DNA of 64,000 nucleotides, taken from the NCBI RefSeq assembly GCF_015160855.1, contig NZ_CP063373.1, positions 3,906,001-3,970,000 on the forward strand, given 5' to 3'. Both the position numbers and the translations under genes were made by a program. The notes below the pieces were generated by a model that was not told the origin of the DNA, ran no database searches, and saw only the letters and a list, made by a program, of their open reading frames with translations. Positions 24,200-32,726 of this stretch are shown here, piece after piece (position 1 is the first letter of the stretch; each line of letters begins with the position of its first letter). The DNA is from Streptomyces ferrugineus (GTDB lineage: Bacteria > Actinomycetota > Actinomycetes > Streptomycetales > Streptomycetaceae).

Positions 24200-25702
24200 G
24201 TGATCCTGTTGAGCAATCCCCGAACACGCCGCAGACGCCTGGGAGTCGTCGCAGCCGCCGGTGGACTCCTCGCCGCGCTGCTGACCGCGCAGCCGGCCGT
24301 CGCCACCCCGGACCCGGGGGACGGCCCCGCCCAGGAACAGAAGGTCTCCGAGAGCACCCGGGCCGAAGTGCGGGAGGCTCTCGCGGACGGCGAGATACCC
24401 GGTCAGAACGAGATCGTCCACTCCGACAACATCGAACACGTCGCCAACATCCCCAAGGACGTGCTGCCGGGCACCAATTCGGACCTCGCCTTCCAGGGCA
24501 GATACGCCTTCGCCGGCAACTACGACGGCTTCCGCATCTTCGACATCGGCAACCCGAGGTCACCGAAGACGGTCGCCCAGGTCCTCTGCCCCGGCTCCCA
24601 GAACGACATCTCCGTCTCCGGCAACCTGCTGTTCCTGTCCACCGACTCCTCGCGCAGCGACAGTAGTTGCAACAGCACCACACAGCCCGCGACCGAGAAG
24701 TCGTCGTGGGAGGGCATGAAGGTCTTCGACATCAGCGACAAGACCAACCCGAAGTACGTCGCCGCCGTGGAGACCGCCTGCGGTTCGCACACCCACACGC
24801 TGGTGCCCGAACGCCGCAACGTCTACGTCTACGTCTCCTCGTACTCGCCGAACGCCGCCTACCCCGACTGCCGGCCGCCGCACGACGGCATCTCCGTCAT
24901 CAAGGTGCCGCGGTACGCCCCCGAGAAGGCGGCGGTCGTCGGCTTCCCGGTGCTGTTCCCCGGTGAGGGCCCGGACGGCGGCGGCAACCCGGGCGCGCCC
25001 ACCAACCCGGGTGTCTCCAAGACCACCGGCTGCCACGACATCACGGTCCTGCCCGGGAAGGACCTGGCGGCGGGTGCCTGCATGGGTGACGGGATCCTGT
25101 TCTCCATCGCCGACCCGGAGCACCCGAAGGTCATCGACCAGGTCCAGGACAACGTCAACTTCGCGTTCTGGCACTCGGCGACCTTCAACCAGAAGGCCGA
25201 CAAGGTCATCTTCACCGACGAGCTGGGCGGCGGCAGCGGGGCCACCTGCAACGCGGAGATCGGCCCGAACCGCGGCGCCGACGGCATCTACGACATCGTC
25301 GGCAAGGGCGACAAACGCAAGCTCGTCTTCCGCAGCTACTTCAAGATCCCCCGACACCAGGCGAACACCGAGAACTGCGTCGCCCACAACGGCTCGCTGA
25401 TCCCGGTCAGGGGCCGCGACCTCATGGTCCAGGCCTGGTACCAGGGCGGCGTCTCCGTGTGGGACTTCACCGACTCGGCCCACCCGAAGGAGATCGCCTA
25501 CTTCGACCGGGGCCCGCTGACCACCGACACCATCAGGTCGGCCGGTTCGTGGTCGGCGTACTACTACAACGGCTACATCTACTCCAACGAGATGGCCAGG
25601 GGCTTCGACGTCCTGAAGATCAACGACCGGCGCACCGACCCGGCCCGCTGGGTCAAGCTGCGCGAACTCAACGTCCAGACGCAGCCCGACTACTTCGACT
25701 GA
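24200..25702 (+). CDS. secreted LVIVD-repeat-like beta-propeller protein
   Basis: A 500-residue exported protein: twin-Arg-like signal (NPRTRRRRLGVVAAAGGLLAALL...AVA, ~35 residues), then a beta-propeller of LVIVD-like repeats: GFRIFDIGNPRSPKTVAQV, GMKVFDISDKTNPKYVAAV, GISVIKVPRYAPEKAAVVG, GILFSIADPEHPKVIDQV, GVSVWDFTDSAHPKEIAYF, RGFDVLKINDRR. Histidines such as THTLVPERR, GCHDITV and FWHSATF could bind metal. Function unknown; secreted with the DUF305 lipoprotein it may form a surface metal or adhesion system (inference). GTG at 24200 follows GGAGGA by 5 nt. The last 13 nt overlap the convergent TetR gene. Confidence 0.82.
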   Translation: MILLSNPRTRRRRLGVVAAAGGLLAALLTAQPAVATPDPGDGPAQEQKVSESTRAEVREALADGEIPGQNEIVHSDNIEHVANIPKDVLPGTNSDLAFQGRYAFAGNYDGFRIFDIGNPRSPKTVAQVLCPGSQNDISVSGNLLFLSTDSSRSDSSCNSTTQPATEKSSWEGMKVFDISDKTNPKYVAAVETACGSHTHTLVPERRNVYVYVSSYSPNAAYPDCRPPHDGISVIKVPRYAPEKAAVVGFPVLFPGEGPDGGGNPGAPTNPGVSKTTGCHDITVLPGKDLAAGACMGDGILFSIADPEHPKVIDQVQDNVNFAFWHSATFNQKADKVIFTDELGGGSGATCNAEIGPNRGADGIYDIVGKGDKRKLVFRSYFKIPRHQANTENCVAHNGSLIPVRGRDLMVQAWYQGGVSVWDFTDSAHPKEIAYFDRGPLTTDTIRSAGSWSAYYYNGYIYSNEMARGFDVLKINDRRTDPARWVKLRELNVQTQPDYFD

Positions 25703-26376
25703 CCGTCCGGGCAGCCGGGTGCGGACCCGGTCGCGAAGAACCGCGACAGATCCGTGTCGCACGTCCCGCCGGGCTCGGTCTCCGAGACCGGCGGGACCCC
25801 AAGCTCCCAGTCCAGCCGGTAACGCTTGAACAGCTCGGCCCGCAGCACCGGCACGGGCATCGGGGCCCCGGGCACCAGCGCCGCGTAGACCGCGCCCATG
25901 AGCAGGCAGCGCAGCATGGGGTAGTCGGCGTCGACGTCCAGTGAGCCATGCCGTACACAGGTGTCCCGCAGCAGCTCGGCCAGCCGCCGCTGCTCCGGGC
26001 ACGGCATGAAGCCCTCGGCCTGGAGGATGCCCGCCATGTGCTGGCGCATCAGCACGGGCCGTTCCCGGGCCAGGCCCAGGATCGCGTCGATGGCCCGGGC
26101 CATCCGCTCCGCTCCGTCCTCGGTGCGCGGCTCGCGCTCCAGCGCCTCCTGAAGCGTGCGGTGCATCAGCCGGTGCACGGCGGACTGCACGAGCTGGCGC
26201 TTGCCGGGGAAGTAGTACGACACCAGTCCGCGTGCCGAGCCCGCCCGGTCCGCGATGTCACCCAGCGTGGTGGCCTCGTAGCCGCGCTCGCCGACCACCT
26301 CCACCGCCGCCTGCAGAAGCCGCTCCCGGGAACGCCGCCGCAACTCTTCATTGACCGAGGCGCTGCGCGGGGACAT
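25690..26376 (-). CDS. TetR family transcriptional regulator
   Basis: A 228-residue protein with the TetR N-terminal HTH (RLLQAAVEVVGERGYEATTLGDIADRAGSARGLVSYYFPGKRQLVQSAV) and a helical ligand domain (RPVLMRQHMAGILQAEGFMPCPEQRRLAELLRD). Ligand unknown. ATG at 26376. A 21-bp palindrome 15 nt upstream probably mediates autoregulation. No obvious target enzyme is divergent from it; the next gene upstream (HAD) is on the same strand. Confidence 0.9.
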   Translation of the reverse strand: MSPRSASVNEELRRRSRERLLQAAVEVVGERGYEATTLGDIADRAGSARGLVSYYFPGKRQLVQSAVHRLMHRTLQEALEREPRTEDGAERMARAIDAILGLARERPVLMRQHMAGILQAEGFMPCPEQRRLAELLRDTCVRHGSLDVDADYPMLRCLLMGAVYAALVPGAPMPVPVLRAELFKRYRLDWELGVPPVSETEPGGTCDTDLSRFFATGSAPGCPDGQSK

Positions 26377-26390
26377 GCTGTAACTCCTGC

Positions 26391-26411
26391 GTTGACTGGC
26401 TGCCAGCCAAC
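26391..26411. promoter_or_regulatory. TetR operator palindrome
   Basis: GTTGACTGGCTGCCAGCCAAC is a 21-bp inverted repeat with a single mismatch pair, centred on one base, and lies 15 bp upstream of the tetR-like start codon. Autoregulation is the natural reading. Confidence 0.65.
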
Positions 26412-26524
26412 TATACTCAGCGCGTCCGGCCCGGCCTCGATACGGCCTGGCCGGGGCTGCTGTCTGCCCCGGGCGACACGGGGGATCGTCCGGGGCGGGC
26501 TCGCCCCCTGATGGTCGCCGGAGG

Positions 26525-27259
26525 CTACTTCTCCGGTCGTGGGGCGGTGCCGTTCGCCCGTGGCCCGGCGCCGCCCACCAGGTCCAGCACCGGCCGCAGC
26601 GCGTCCGGCCGCCGGTCCGCCGGCAGATGGTCCACGAAGTGCACCGCGCAGCCCAGCGCCGCCGCACCGCCGTCCGCACGCCGGTTGTCGCCGACCATGA
26701 CGACATCGCGCGGATCGGCGTCGAGCGCCTCGCAGGCGGCCGCGAACAGCCGCGGGTCGGGCTTCTGGATGCCGTGCTCGTACGACAGCACATAGGTGTC
26801 CACGTACGGGTCGAGACCGTGCTCCCGGAACACCGGGCGGAGGTCCCAGCCGATGTTGCTGACCACGCCCACACCGACGCCGCGCTCACGCAGCGCCCCC
26901 AGCACCTCGGCGCTGTCCGGGTACGGCCCCCACGCGGCCGGTGTCATGTGGCGCTCGTAGAGCGCGTCGTGCAGCCGGTCGTCGGGCAACTGCACATGCC
27001 GGGAGAGGGCGGTGTACGCCGCCCGGTGCAGCTCCGCGCTCTTGTCCCGCACTCCCCAGACGCTCGCGACGTCCTCGGGCAGCCAGGACGGGTCGGCCCC
27101 GCCCGGCAGCGCGCCCATCGCCTCCAGCGCCTGCGCCGCCTCGGCCAACTCGGCCTCGGTGAGCTCCACTTGGACCTCGGCGAGCGCTCCGCGCAGCCAG
27201 GACTCGGTGGACTCGATACGGAAGAGGGTGCCGGAGAAGTCGAACAGGACTGCGGTCAT
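26525..27259 (-). CDS. HAD family hydrolase
   Basis: A 244-residue HAD-superfamily phosphatase. Motif I is FDFSGTL (first residue Asp; the second position is Ser-Gly instead of the usual Asp, i.e. D-F-S), motif II VVSNIG, motif III Lys in GIQKPDPRLF, motif IV VMVGDNRRAD. The second Asp of DxD is replaced by Ser, as in some haloacid dehalogenase-like members, so a phosphatase role is less certain. Substrate unknown. Single gene with ATG start; the following PAP2 gene upstream on the same strand is 70 bp away. Confidence 0.82.
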   Translation of the reverse strand: MTAVLFDFSGTLFRIESTESWLRGALAEVQVELTEAELAEAAQALEAMGALPGGADPSWLPEDVASVWGVRDKSAELHRAAYTALSRHVQLPDDRLHDALYERHMTPAAWGPYPDSAEVLGALRERGVGVGVVSNIGWDLRPVFREHGLDPYVDTYVLSYEHGIQKPDPRLFAAACEALDADPRDVVMVGDNRRADGGAAALGCAVHFVDHLPADRRPDALRPVLDLVGGAGPRANGTAPRPEK

Positions 27260-27329
27260 GGTGCGGATCCTACGGCGCCGTGTCGCGCCGCGCGGGAAGA
27301 TCGCCGCGCTGTGTGGAGCCGGGTGGCGC

Positions 27330-28001
27330 TCAGCCCCGTCGGCGGGCGTGCACCCCCACCGCCAGCACCACGACCAGCGCCCCCAGCAGCCAGCCGCCGA
27401 CGACGTCCGTGGCCCAGTGGACGCCCAGCCAGACCCGGGTGAGCCCGACGCCGGCCACGGAGACTACGGCCACGGCGACGGCCGTACGCCACACAGCGCG
27501 CTGGGCGCCATGGCGGTGCAGCAGCCACAGCAGGAGACCGCAGACCACCGTGGCCGTCATGGCGTGGCCGGAGGGGAACGCGGCGTAGTGGGCGGAGTCG
27601 ACGGGGTCGGGCCAGACGGGCCGGGGGCGGTCGACCAGGGCCTTCAGGGTTTGCTGGATCGCCGTGGCCAGTCCGCAGGCGGCCAGCAGCCACACGGCCG
27701 TCCAGCGCGCGGCTCTGCGCCACACCAGCCAGATCGCGACCGCGACGGTCAGGATGCGCATCGTCCACGGGTCCCAGACCCAGTCCGTCAGGATCCGGAA
27801 CGCGTGCGTGACGCCGCGCTCGTCGACCGCCCAGCGGTGCGTGGTCTCCGCGATGTCCCCGTCGAGGGTGATCAACGGGTGCCACCGGATCGCGACCAGG
27901 GCGAGCAGCAGCGCCGAGCACAGCGCCAGGGCACCGGCCCAGCGGGAGGCTCTGCGTTCGGCCGGTGGACGGGGCGGGGACTCGACGGTCTGGGTGTGCA
28001 T
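27330..28001 (-). CDS. PAP2 superfamily membrane phosphatase
   Basis: A 223-residue integral membrane protein with five to six helices and the three PAP2 motifs: KALVDRPRP, PSGHAMT, and TRVWLGVHWATDVVGG (Arg..His..Asp). Such enzymes dephosphorylate lipid phosphates such as undecaprenyl pyrophosphate or phosphatidate at the outer membrane face. ATG at 28001 begins MHTQTVESPPRPP; the frame is open upstream only by chance. Confidence 0.9.
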   Translation of the reverse strand: MHTQTVESPPRPPAERRASRWAGALALCSALLLALVAIRWHPLITLDGDIAETTHRWAVDERGVTHAFRILTDWVWDPWTMRILTVAVAIWLVWRRAARWTAVWLLAACGLATAIQQTLKALVDRPRPVWPDPVDSAHYAAFPSGHAMTATVVCGLLLWLLHRHGAQRAVWRTAVAVAVVSVAGVGLTRVWLGVHWATDVVGGWLLGALVVVLAVGVHARRRG

Positions 28002-28120
28002 ACTGCGATCCTCGCCGACCGATGGGGCGAGAGGCCAATGCCGGGGCTGGGATCGCGACGCCCGCCACAGGAGGACCGCCTCGTGCGGCGGGCGTCGTGC
28101 CGGGCTTGCGGCGCGCCGCC

Positions 28121-28672
28121 TCAGAGCGTCAGCAGCATCGCCAGCATCGCGATCCCCATCGACACCCGGCAGGCCCGCGCCAGCTCCGGCCGGTCGGCCC
28201 AGCCGACGCCCGCGCCGACGCTCGCGCCGCCGGCGGTGACCGGCAACAGCCGGACGCCGGACAACAGCACATATCCCGTGAAGTACAGGAGCAGAGCGCC
28301 CGTCAGGAGAGGGATGCCGGAACCGCCGTGCCCGAGCCGGTGGTCGGGTGAGGCGGCCATCACGATCGACATGTAGACCATGGCAAGGGCCCCCACCAGA
28401 TGGTGCAGATGGTGCCCGCCGGCCCGCGCCGACCACAGGGCGTGCACGGTGGCCGCGCCGAACACGGCGACATAGCCGGGCCAGGCCCACGACGGCGGGG
28501 TGAACGCCGCGGCGGGCACCGCCATCGCGGCCATGCCGAAGCCCATCAGCGCCTCGCCGCCCGCGGCCCGGCGCTGTTCCTCGACGTGGCTGCGCATCCG
28601 CAGCAGGCAGTAGGCCCCGGTCGCCGCACACAGCGCGACCAGCAGCCAGCCGGGCGAAGCCGGTCCGTGCAC
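28121..28672 (-). CDS. DUF5134 domain membrane protein
   Basis: A 183-residue protein with about five or six membrane helices, starting VHGPASPGWLLVALCAATGAYCLLRM. His-rich motif GGHHLHHLVGALAMVYMS and GYVLLSGVRLLPV are typical of the actinobacterial DUF5134 family of unknown function, sometimes near copper-handling genes. GTG at 28672 follows GGGAGG by 5 nt; the longer in-frame reading to 28813 is Arg/Cys-rich and unlike the family. Confidence 0.78.
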   Translation of the reverse strand: MHGPASPGWLLVALCAATGAYCLLRMRSHVEEQRRAAGGEALMGFGMAAMAVPAAAFTPPSWAWPGYVAVFGAATVHALWSARAGGHHLHHLVGALAMVYMSIVMAASPDHRLGHGGSGIPLLTGALLLYFTGYVLLSGVRLLPVTAGGASVGAGVGWADRPELARACRVSMGIAMLAMLLTL

Positions 28673-28805
28673 GCGCACCTCCCCGCTCGACGGTCTCGGA
28701 CAGTGCGTCGATGCCCCGGCCGTGCGGCGCGCACGCGAGCGCAAGGGTGTACACGGGGAGCATTCGACGGAGCACGGCAGGTCACGGCGACCGGTGGAAC
28801 TGGCG

Positions 28806-29130
28806 ATGTACACGATGGCCGGATCCCTGTGCGCGCTGTACGCGCACCAGCGTCCCTACGCGGCCCGGGTCCGCGCCCTGGCGTCGGTGGCGCTCGGCAG
28901 GGGCCCCCGCCGCCGCGTACGTCGAGGCGCACGGCACGGGCCGCGATCCCGCCCAGGCCCACGCCGCCGTGCGCACCGCCCTCGGCTGCGCCCTCACCGG
29001 CTGCGCCTCCCACCCCCTGGGGATCGGCCCCCTACCGGGCCCTGGTGCCCCTCGCCCACACCGGCGGGGTCGCCCTGGTCGGCGCGCTCGTAGGGCTCGG
29101 CGCTGCCCTCGCCGGTCGCGGGTCGCGCGT
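28806..29130 (+). pseudogene. frameshifted remnant of a small membrane protein gene
   Basis: Three adjacent frames each hold a piece that reads like one protein: MYTMAGSLCALYAHQRPYA (frame of 28806), then AAAYVEAHGTGRDPAQ and ALTGCASH (+2 shift at about 28905), then PYRALVPLAHTGGVALVGA with a hydrophobic helix (shift at about 29020). Both shifts fall in C/G homopolymer runs (GGGGCCCCCG and CACCCCCTGGGG), so they may be true decay or sequencing indels. No family is recognised. It is divergent from the DUF5134 gene. Confidence 0.4.
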
Positions 29131-29228
29131 GCCGAGTGGAGCGGACCACGTACGCTCGCCGCTACGGGGCGAGGCAGGGCACCGCACCCGGACCAGCGCA
29201 CGGGCGACACGACGGAGGGCGTACGGCC

Positions 29229-29765
29229 ATGACGGCGACGAGCGGCGGGCCGACCGGGACGAGACATGACACGGTGGCCGGGGTGGTCCGCCAGTGGCGG
29301 ACCGTCCACCCCGACCTCGACACCGCGCCGATGGAGATCATCGGCCGCATCAACCGCTGTGCCGCCCTCCTCCAGCAGGCCGAGGACGCCCCCCTGCGCC
29401 GGGCGGGCCTGAGCCGCCCCGAGTTCGACCTGCTCGGCGCGCTGCGCCGCACCGGCCATGAGCTGACCCCCAGTGAACTCGCCCGCGAGACCTTCGCCTC
29501 GGGCGCCGCCGTCACCAAGCGACTCAAGCAGCTCACCGAGCGGGGCCTGGTCGAGCGCCGCGGCGACACCCGCGACCGCCGCGTCGCCCACCTCCGCCTC
29601 ACTGACGCGGGCCGGGACCTCGTCGACGGCATCCTGCCGGAGCAACTCGCCTACGAGACGGCCGTACTCTCCGAGCTCGCCCCCGAGGGACGGGGCGAAC
29701 TCGCCTCCCTGCTCGGCGAGTTGCTCGGCCGGCTGGAGGGACGGCTGGGAGCGCTGCGCGCCTGA
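29229..29765 (+). CDS. MarR family transcriptional regulator
   Basis: A 178-residue winged-helix protein: LRRAGLSRPEFDLLGALRRTGHELTPSELARETFASGAAVTKRLKQL (HTH) and the wing GLVERRGDTRDRRVAHLRLTDAGRDLV, diagnostic of MarR. Likely a repressor responding to aromatic or oxidising compounds, but no divergent target is present; it ends 10 bp from the convergent VOC gene. ATG at 29229. Confidence 0.9.
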   Translation: MTATSGGPTGTRHDTVAGVVRQWRTVHPDLDTAPMEIIGRINRCAALLQQAEDAPLRRAGLSRPEFDLLGALRRTGHELTPSELARETFASGAAVTKRLKQLTERGLVERRGDTRDRRVAHLRLTDAGRDLVDGILPEQLAYETAVLSELAPEGRGELASLLGELLGRLEGRLGALRA

Positions 29766-29775
29766 GCCGAGCCCG

Positions 29776-30540
29776 TCAGCTCTCGTCGGCCGACCGGTAC
29801 ACGCCGAACACCGCTCCCTGCGGGTCCCGCAGCACGGCGATGCGCGGCCCGTCAGGGAGGGAGGTGGGCTCCATGAGGACGCTGCCGCCCGCCCGCGCCG
29901 CGTCCGCCGACGTCGTGTCCACGTCCACCACCGCGAAGTACGGCATCCAGTGCGCCGGCACCTCGTGCGGGAACTTGTCGTCCATCGCGAGCATGCCGCC
30001 GAAGTCGGCGCCGTCGACGCCCCACTGCGTGTAGTGCTCGGCGGCATTCACGGTCCAGCCGAACACCGCGGTGTAGAACTCCACGGCCCGCTCGGGCGCC
30101 CGGGTCAGCAGCTCCACCCAGCCCAGCGAGCCGGGCGCGTTGAGCAGCCCCGCCCCCGGGAACGACCGTGCCTGCCACAGCTGGAAGGCCGCCCCGGTGG
30201 GGTCCATGGCCACCGCGAACCGGCCCATGTCGAACACGTCCATCGGGCCGACCAGCACCGTCCCGCCGGCCTGCGCCACCCGCGCGGCCGCGGCGTCCGC
30301 GTCCGGCACCGCGAACGACACGTTCCACGCCACCGGCTGCCCCTCCTGGTACAGCGGCGTCAGCGCGGCCACGGCCGCGTCGCCCAGGTGCGCGATCGTG
30401 TAGCCGCCCGCCTCCTGGCGCGGATCGGTCTCGGCGCGCCAGCCGAACAGCGCCTCGTAGAACCGCCTGGCCCCGGCCAGGTCACTGGTGCCGAGCTCGG
30501 TCCAGCAGGGCCCGCCGGTCACCGGCTTGTCGAGCTTCAT
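29776..30540 (-). CDS. VOC family protein with two glyoxalase-like domains
   Basis: A 254-residue protein with two tandem vicinal-oxygen-chelate domains (about 8-120 and 135-252). Each shows the beta-alpha-beta signature: CWTELGTSDLAGARRFYEALFGW and GWVELLTRAPERAVEFYTAVFGW, followed by PDADAAAARVAQAGGTVLVGP and DVDTTSADAARAGGSVLMEP. This resembles streptomycete antibiotic-resistance or hydroxylase-like VOC proteins such as the CFP-30B group; substrate unknown. ATG at 30540. Confidence 0.87.
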   Translation of the reverse strand: MKLDKPVTGGPCWTELGTSDLAGARRFYEALFGWRAETDPRQEAGGYTIAHLGDAAVAALTPLYQEGQPVAWNVSFAVPDADAAAARVAQAGGTVLVGPMDVFDMGRFAVAMDPTGAAFQLWQARSFPGAGLLNAPGSLGWVELLTRAPERAVEFYTAVFGWTVNAAEHYTQWGVDGADFGGMLAMDDKFPHEVPAHWMPYFAVVDVDTTSADAARAGGSVLMEPTSLPDGPRIAVLRDPQGAVFGVYRSADES

Positions 30541-30636
30541 GGCGCTCCTCCCGCGAAGGACCCCCTCCAGCACGCTAAGCCCCGCCCGGGGACCCGGCCA
30601 TCCGACCCGAACGCCCTGGTCCTCCGGTCAGTACAC

Positions 30637-31029
30637 CTAGATCCCGGGGCGGTACCGCAGCGGATGGTCCGCCGGTACCTCCACCAGCACGATCCGCGTC
30701 CCGTCCGGGTCGGCGATCCACATCTCGATCAGTCCCCAGGGCTCGCGCACCGGCGGCCGCACGACCCCGACGCCCTTCGCCACCAGCTCCTCGTGCGCGG
30801 CGGCGACGTCCTCGACCTGCATCCACAGCTGCACGGCCGGGGACGGCGGCGTCTCGGAACGCCCCGAGACCTCCAGGAAGCCCCCGCCGAGGAAGTAGAC
30901 GGTGCCGCGGTGCGGGCCCGTCCCGAACTCGCGGTAGACGGCGAGGCCGAGCTGCTCGCCGTAGAAGTGCCGGGACCGTTCGGGATCGGTGGGTCGGAGC
31001 AGGGTCCGGCCGCTCAGTACGTGCACCAT
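30637..31029 (-). CDS. VOC family protein (glyoxalase/bleomycin resistance-like)
   Basis: A single 130-residue VOC domain: LSGRTLLRPTDPERSRHFYGEQLGLAVYREFG, GTVYFLGGGFLEV, QLWMQVEDVAAAHEELVAKGV and IEMWIADPDGTRIVLVEVP. Potential metal ligands are at the usual strand positions (a Glu in LVEVP). Function unknown. ATG at 31029; 96 bp separates it from the two-domain VOC gene downstream on the same strand. Confidence 0.85.
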   Translation of the reverse strand: MVHVLSGRTLLRPTDPERSRHFYGEQLGLAVYREFGTGPHRGTVYFLGGGFLEVSGRSETPPSPAVQLWMQVEDVAAAHEELVAKGVGVVRPPVREPWGLIEMWIADPDGTRIVLVEVPADHPLRYRPGI

Positions 31030-31100
31030 GCAGTCGGAGCCTAGTGGCGCGTTACGCTCAGCGGTGCCCGAGCCGCGCCCGAGTAGGGGAGAACCGCACC

Positions 31101-31652
31101 ATGGACACCACCGCGACCGACTCCTGCGCCGGAGTCGTCTTCCGTGACGCCACCGAGGCCGATGTGGACACACTGGTCGCGTTGATCGAGTCCGCCTACC
31201 GCGGGGACTCCAGCCGGTCGGGGTGGACCACCGAGGCGGACATCCTCAAGGGCCAGAGGACCGATCCGCAGGGCGTGCTGGAGGTCCTCAGATCGCCCGA
31301 CAGCCGGCTGCTCACCGTGGAGCGGGACGGACGGGTCGTCGGCTGCTGTCAGCTCGAACACCGTGGGGACCACGCCTACTTCGGGTTGTTCGCGGTCAGC
31401 CCCGCGCTCCAGGGCGCGGGCCTGGGCAAGGTCATCATCGCGGAGGCCGAGCGGCAGGCCCGCGAGACATGGGGTGCGAGCGAGATGCACATGACCGTGA
31501 TCTCCGTACGGGAAGATCTGATCGCCTGGTACGAGCGGCGGGGCTACCGCCGTACGGGACGGATGACCCCGTACCCGTACGGCGACGAGCACCTCTCTAT
31601 CCCGCAGCGCCCCGACCTGCAGTTCGAGCTGCTGGTCAAGGCGTTGGTGTGA
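31101..31652 (+). CDS. GNAT family N-acetyltransferase
   Basis: A 183-residue GNAT protein. Acetyl-CoA binding motif A is in LFAVSPALQGAGLGKVIIAEAER (Q-G-x-G-x-G variant), and the C-terminal half has MTVISVREDLIAWYERRGYRRTGR, typical of small-molecule acetyltransferases. Substrate cannot be predicted. ATG at 31101 follows GGGGAGAACCGCACC. It converges with the GDPD gene with 3 bp between stops. Confidence 0.87.
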   Translation: MDTTATDSCAGVVFRDATEADVDTLVALIESAYRGDSSRSGWTTEADILKGQRTDPQGVLEVLRSPDSRLLTVERDGRVVGCCQLEHRGDHAYFGLFAVSPALQGAGLGKVIIAEAERQARETWGASEMHMTVISVREDLIAWYERRGYRRTGRMTPYPYGDEHLSIPQRPDLQFELLVKALV

Positions 31653-31655
31653 CGT

Positions 31656-32339
31656 TCACGCGGTGAAGCGGCCGGTGCGTTTGATCTCCGGGTAGTCGGT
31701 GGTCGCGCCGTCCAGCTCCAGGGCCCGGACCAGCCGCAGATGGTCCTGGGTGTTCACCACCCAGCCGATGATCCTGAGGTCCGCCTTCCGGGCGTGCTCC
31801 ACGACCTCCAGGGTGATCCGGCGGATGTTCAGGCATACCGTCGCCGCGCCCACCGCGACGGCGCGGTCCACGATGTCGGTGCCGTAGCGGCTGGCGATCA
31901 GCGCGGTGCGCACCCCGGGCACGAGGCGGGCGATCTCGGCGACGGCGTCGTCGTGGAACGAGGACACCTCGACCCGGGGCGCCAGATCCCGGGCGTTCAT
32001 CACCCCGGCGAGCGCCCGTGCCGCCGCGACGTCCTTGATCTCGGCCTGGAGCGGCGACCTCACGGCGTCCAGGACCTCTTCGAAGACCGGCACGCGCTCG
32101 CCGCGGCCCGCGTCCAGGGCGCGCAGCTCGGCGAGGGTCTTGTCGGCGATCGCGCCGGTGCCGTCGGTCGTGCGGTCCACGTCGGTGTCGTGCATGACGA
32201 CGAGGGCGCCGTCCTTGCTCAGGTGGAGATCGAGTTCGATGACGTCGAGGCCGGCCTGCTGGGCGGCGACGAAGGAACGGAGGGTGTTCTCGGGTTCGAC
32301 ACCCATGACTCCGCGATGACCGATGGTAAGGAAGTTCAA
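31656..32339 (-). CDS. glycerophosphodiester phosphodiesterase family protein
   Basis: A 227-residue GDPD TIM-barrel enzyme, short but complete for the bacterial type. Catalytic motifs: TIGHRGVMGVEPENTLRSF (His-Arg), DVIELDLHLSKDGALVVMHD (Glu, Asp, His), VEVSSFHDDAV and IIGWVVNTQDHLR near the end. It hydrolyses glycerophosphodiesters to glycerol-3-phosphate and an alcohol. No signal peptide, so cytoplasmic. Confidence 0.9.
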   Translation of the reverse strand: MNFLTIGHRGVMGVEPENTLRSFVAAQQAGLDVIELDLHLSKDGALVVMHDTDVDRTTDGTGAIADKTLAELRALDAGRGERVPVFEEVLDAVRSPLQAEIKDVAAARALAGVMNARDLAPRVEVSSFHDDAVAEIARLVPGVRTALIASRYGTDIVDRAVAVGAATVCLNIRRITLEVVEHARKADLRIIGWVVNTQDHLRLVRALELDGATTDYPEIKRTGRFTA

Positions 32340-32650
32340 GGTTCAACTCGCTTCCGTCGACGGCGGCTCGGCGTGCGCGAACCGGAGCGGAGCGTTCGCG
32401 CGGCAGTGCCGCAGCCTAGTGGTCCGTGCGCGTGATGAACCCCACGTGTACACGGGGTTCGCGGCGGTGGACATGTCGTGCCTGGCTCGCGCCCCTGACG
32501 GTGGTCACCCTGGCGTGGGCGAGTCCCGCGGGGATTGACCGGACTTGCGGGGTGAGTGATGCGTATGCCCACGGAGCGCCGGTCTAATCGCCGTAGAGGC
32601 ATCCGGCAGGAAAAAGTTCGGTGACTTTGGGGGTCTGCAGGATAATTTCC
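32340..32650. other. non-coding gap with an inverted repeat
   Basis: No gene is supported between the GDPD start and the leader of the DUF6421 gene. An inverted repeat with arms GAACCC (32437-32442) and GGGTTC (32455-32460) encloses the palindrome CGTGTACACG. It could be an operator or a weak terminator; nothing else stands out. Confidence 0.4.
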
Positions 32651-32711
32651 CGAGGTCTCACTTGCTGGGAGAAACCTCGTATGCGTACGGTGTCCCGACG
32701 CGAGGTTCTCC
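32651..32711 (+). promoter_or_regulatory. 5' leader RNA with mutually exclusive hairpins before DUF6421
   Basis: The segment GGAGAAACCTCG (32668-32679) can pair with an upstream CGAGGT (32651-32656, 6 bp) or with a downstream CGAGGTTCTCC (32701-32711, 11 bp with one bulged A). The second pairing ends 3 nt before the GGAGGA ribosome binding site (32715). The two pairings exclude each other, the geometry of an attenuator or translational switch. No known riboswitch family is recognised. Confidence 0.4.
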
Positions 32712-32726
32712 AGCGGAGGATGGGAC

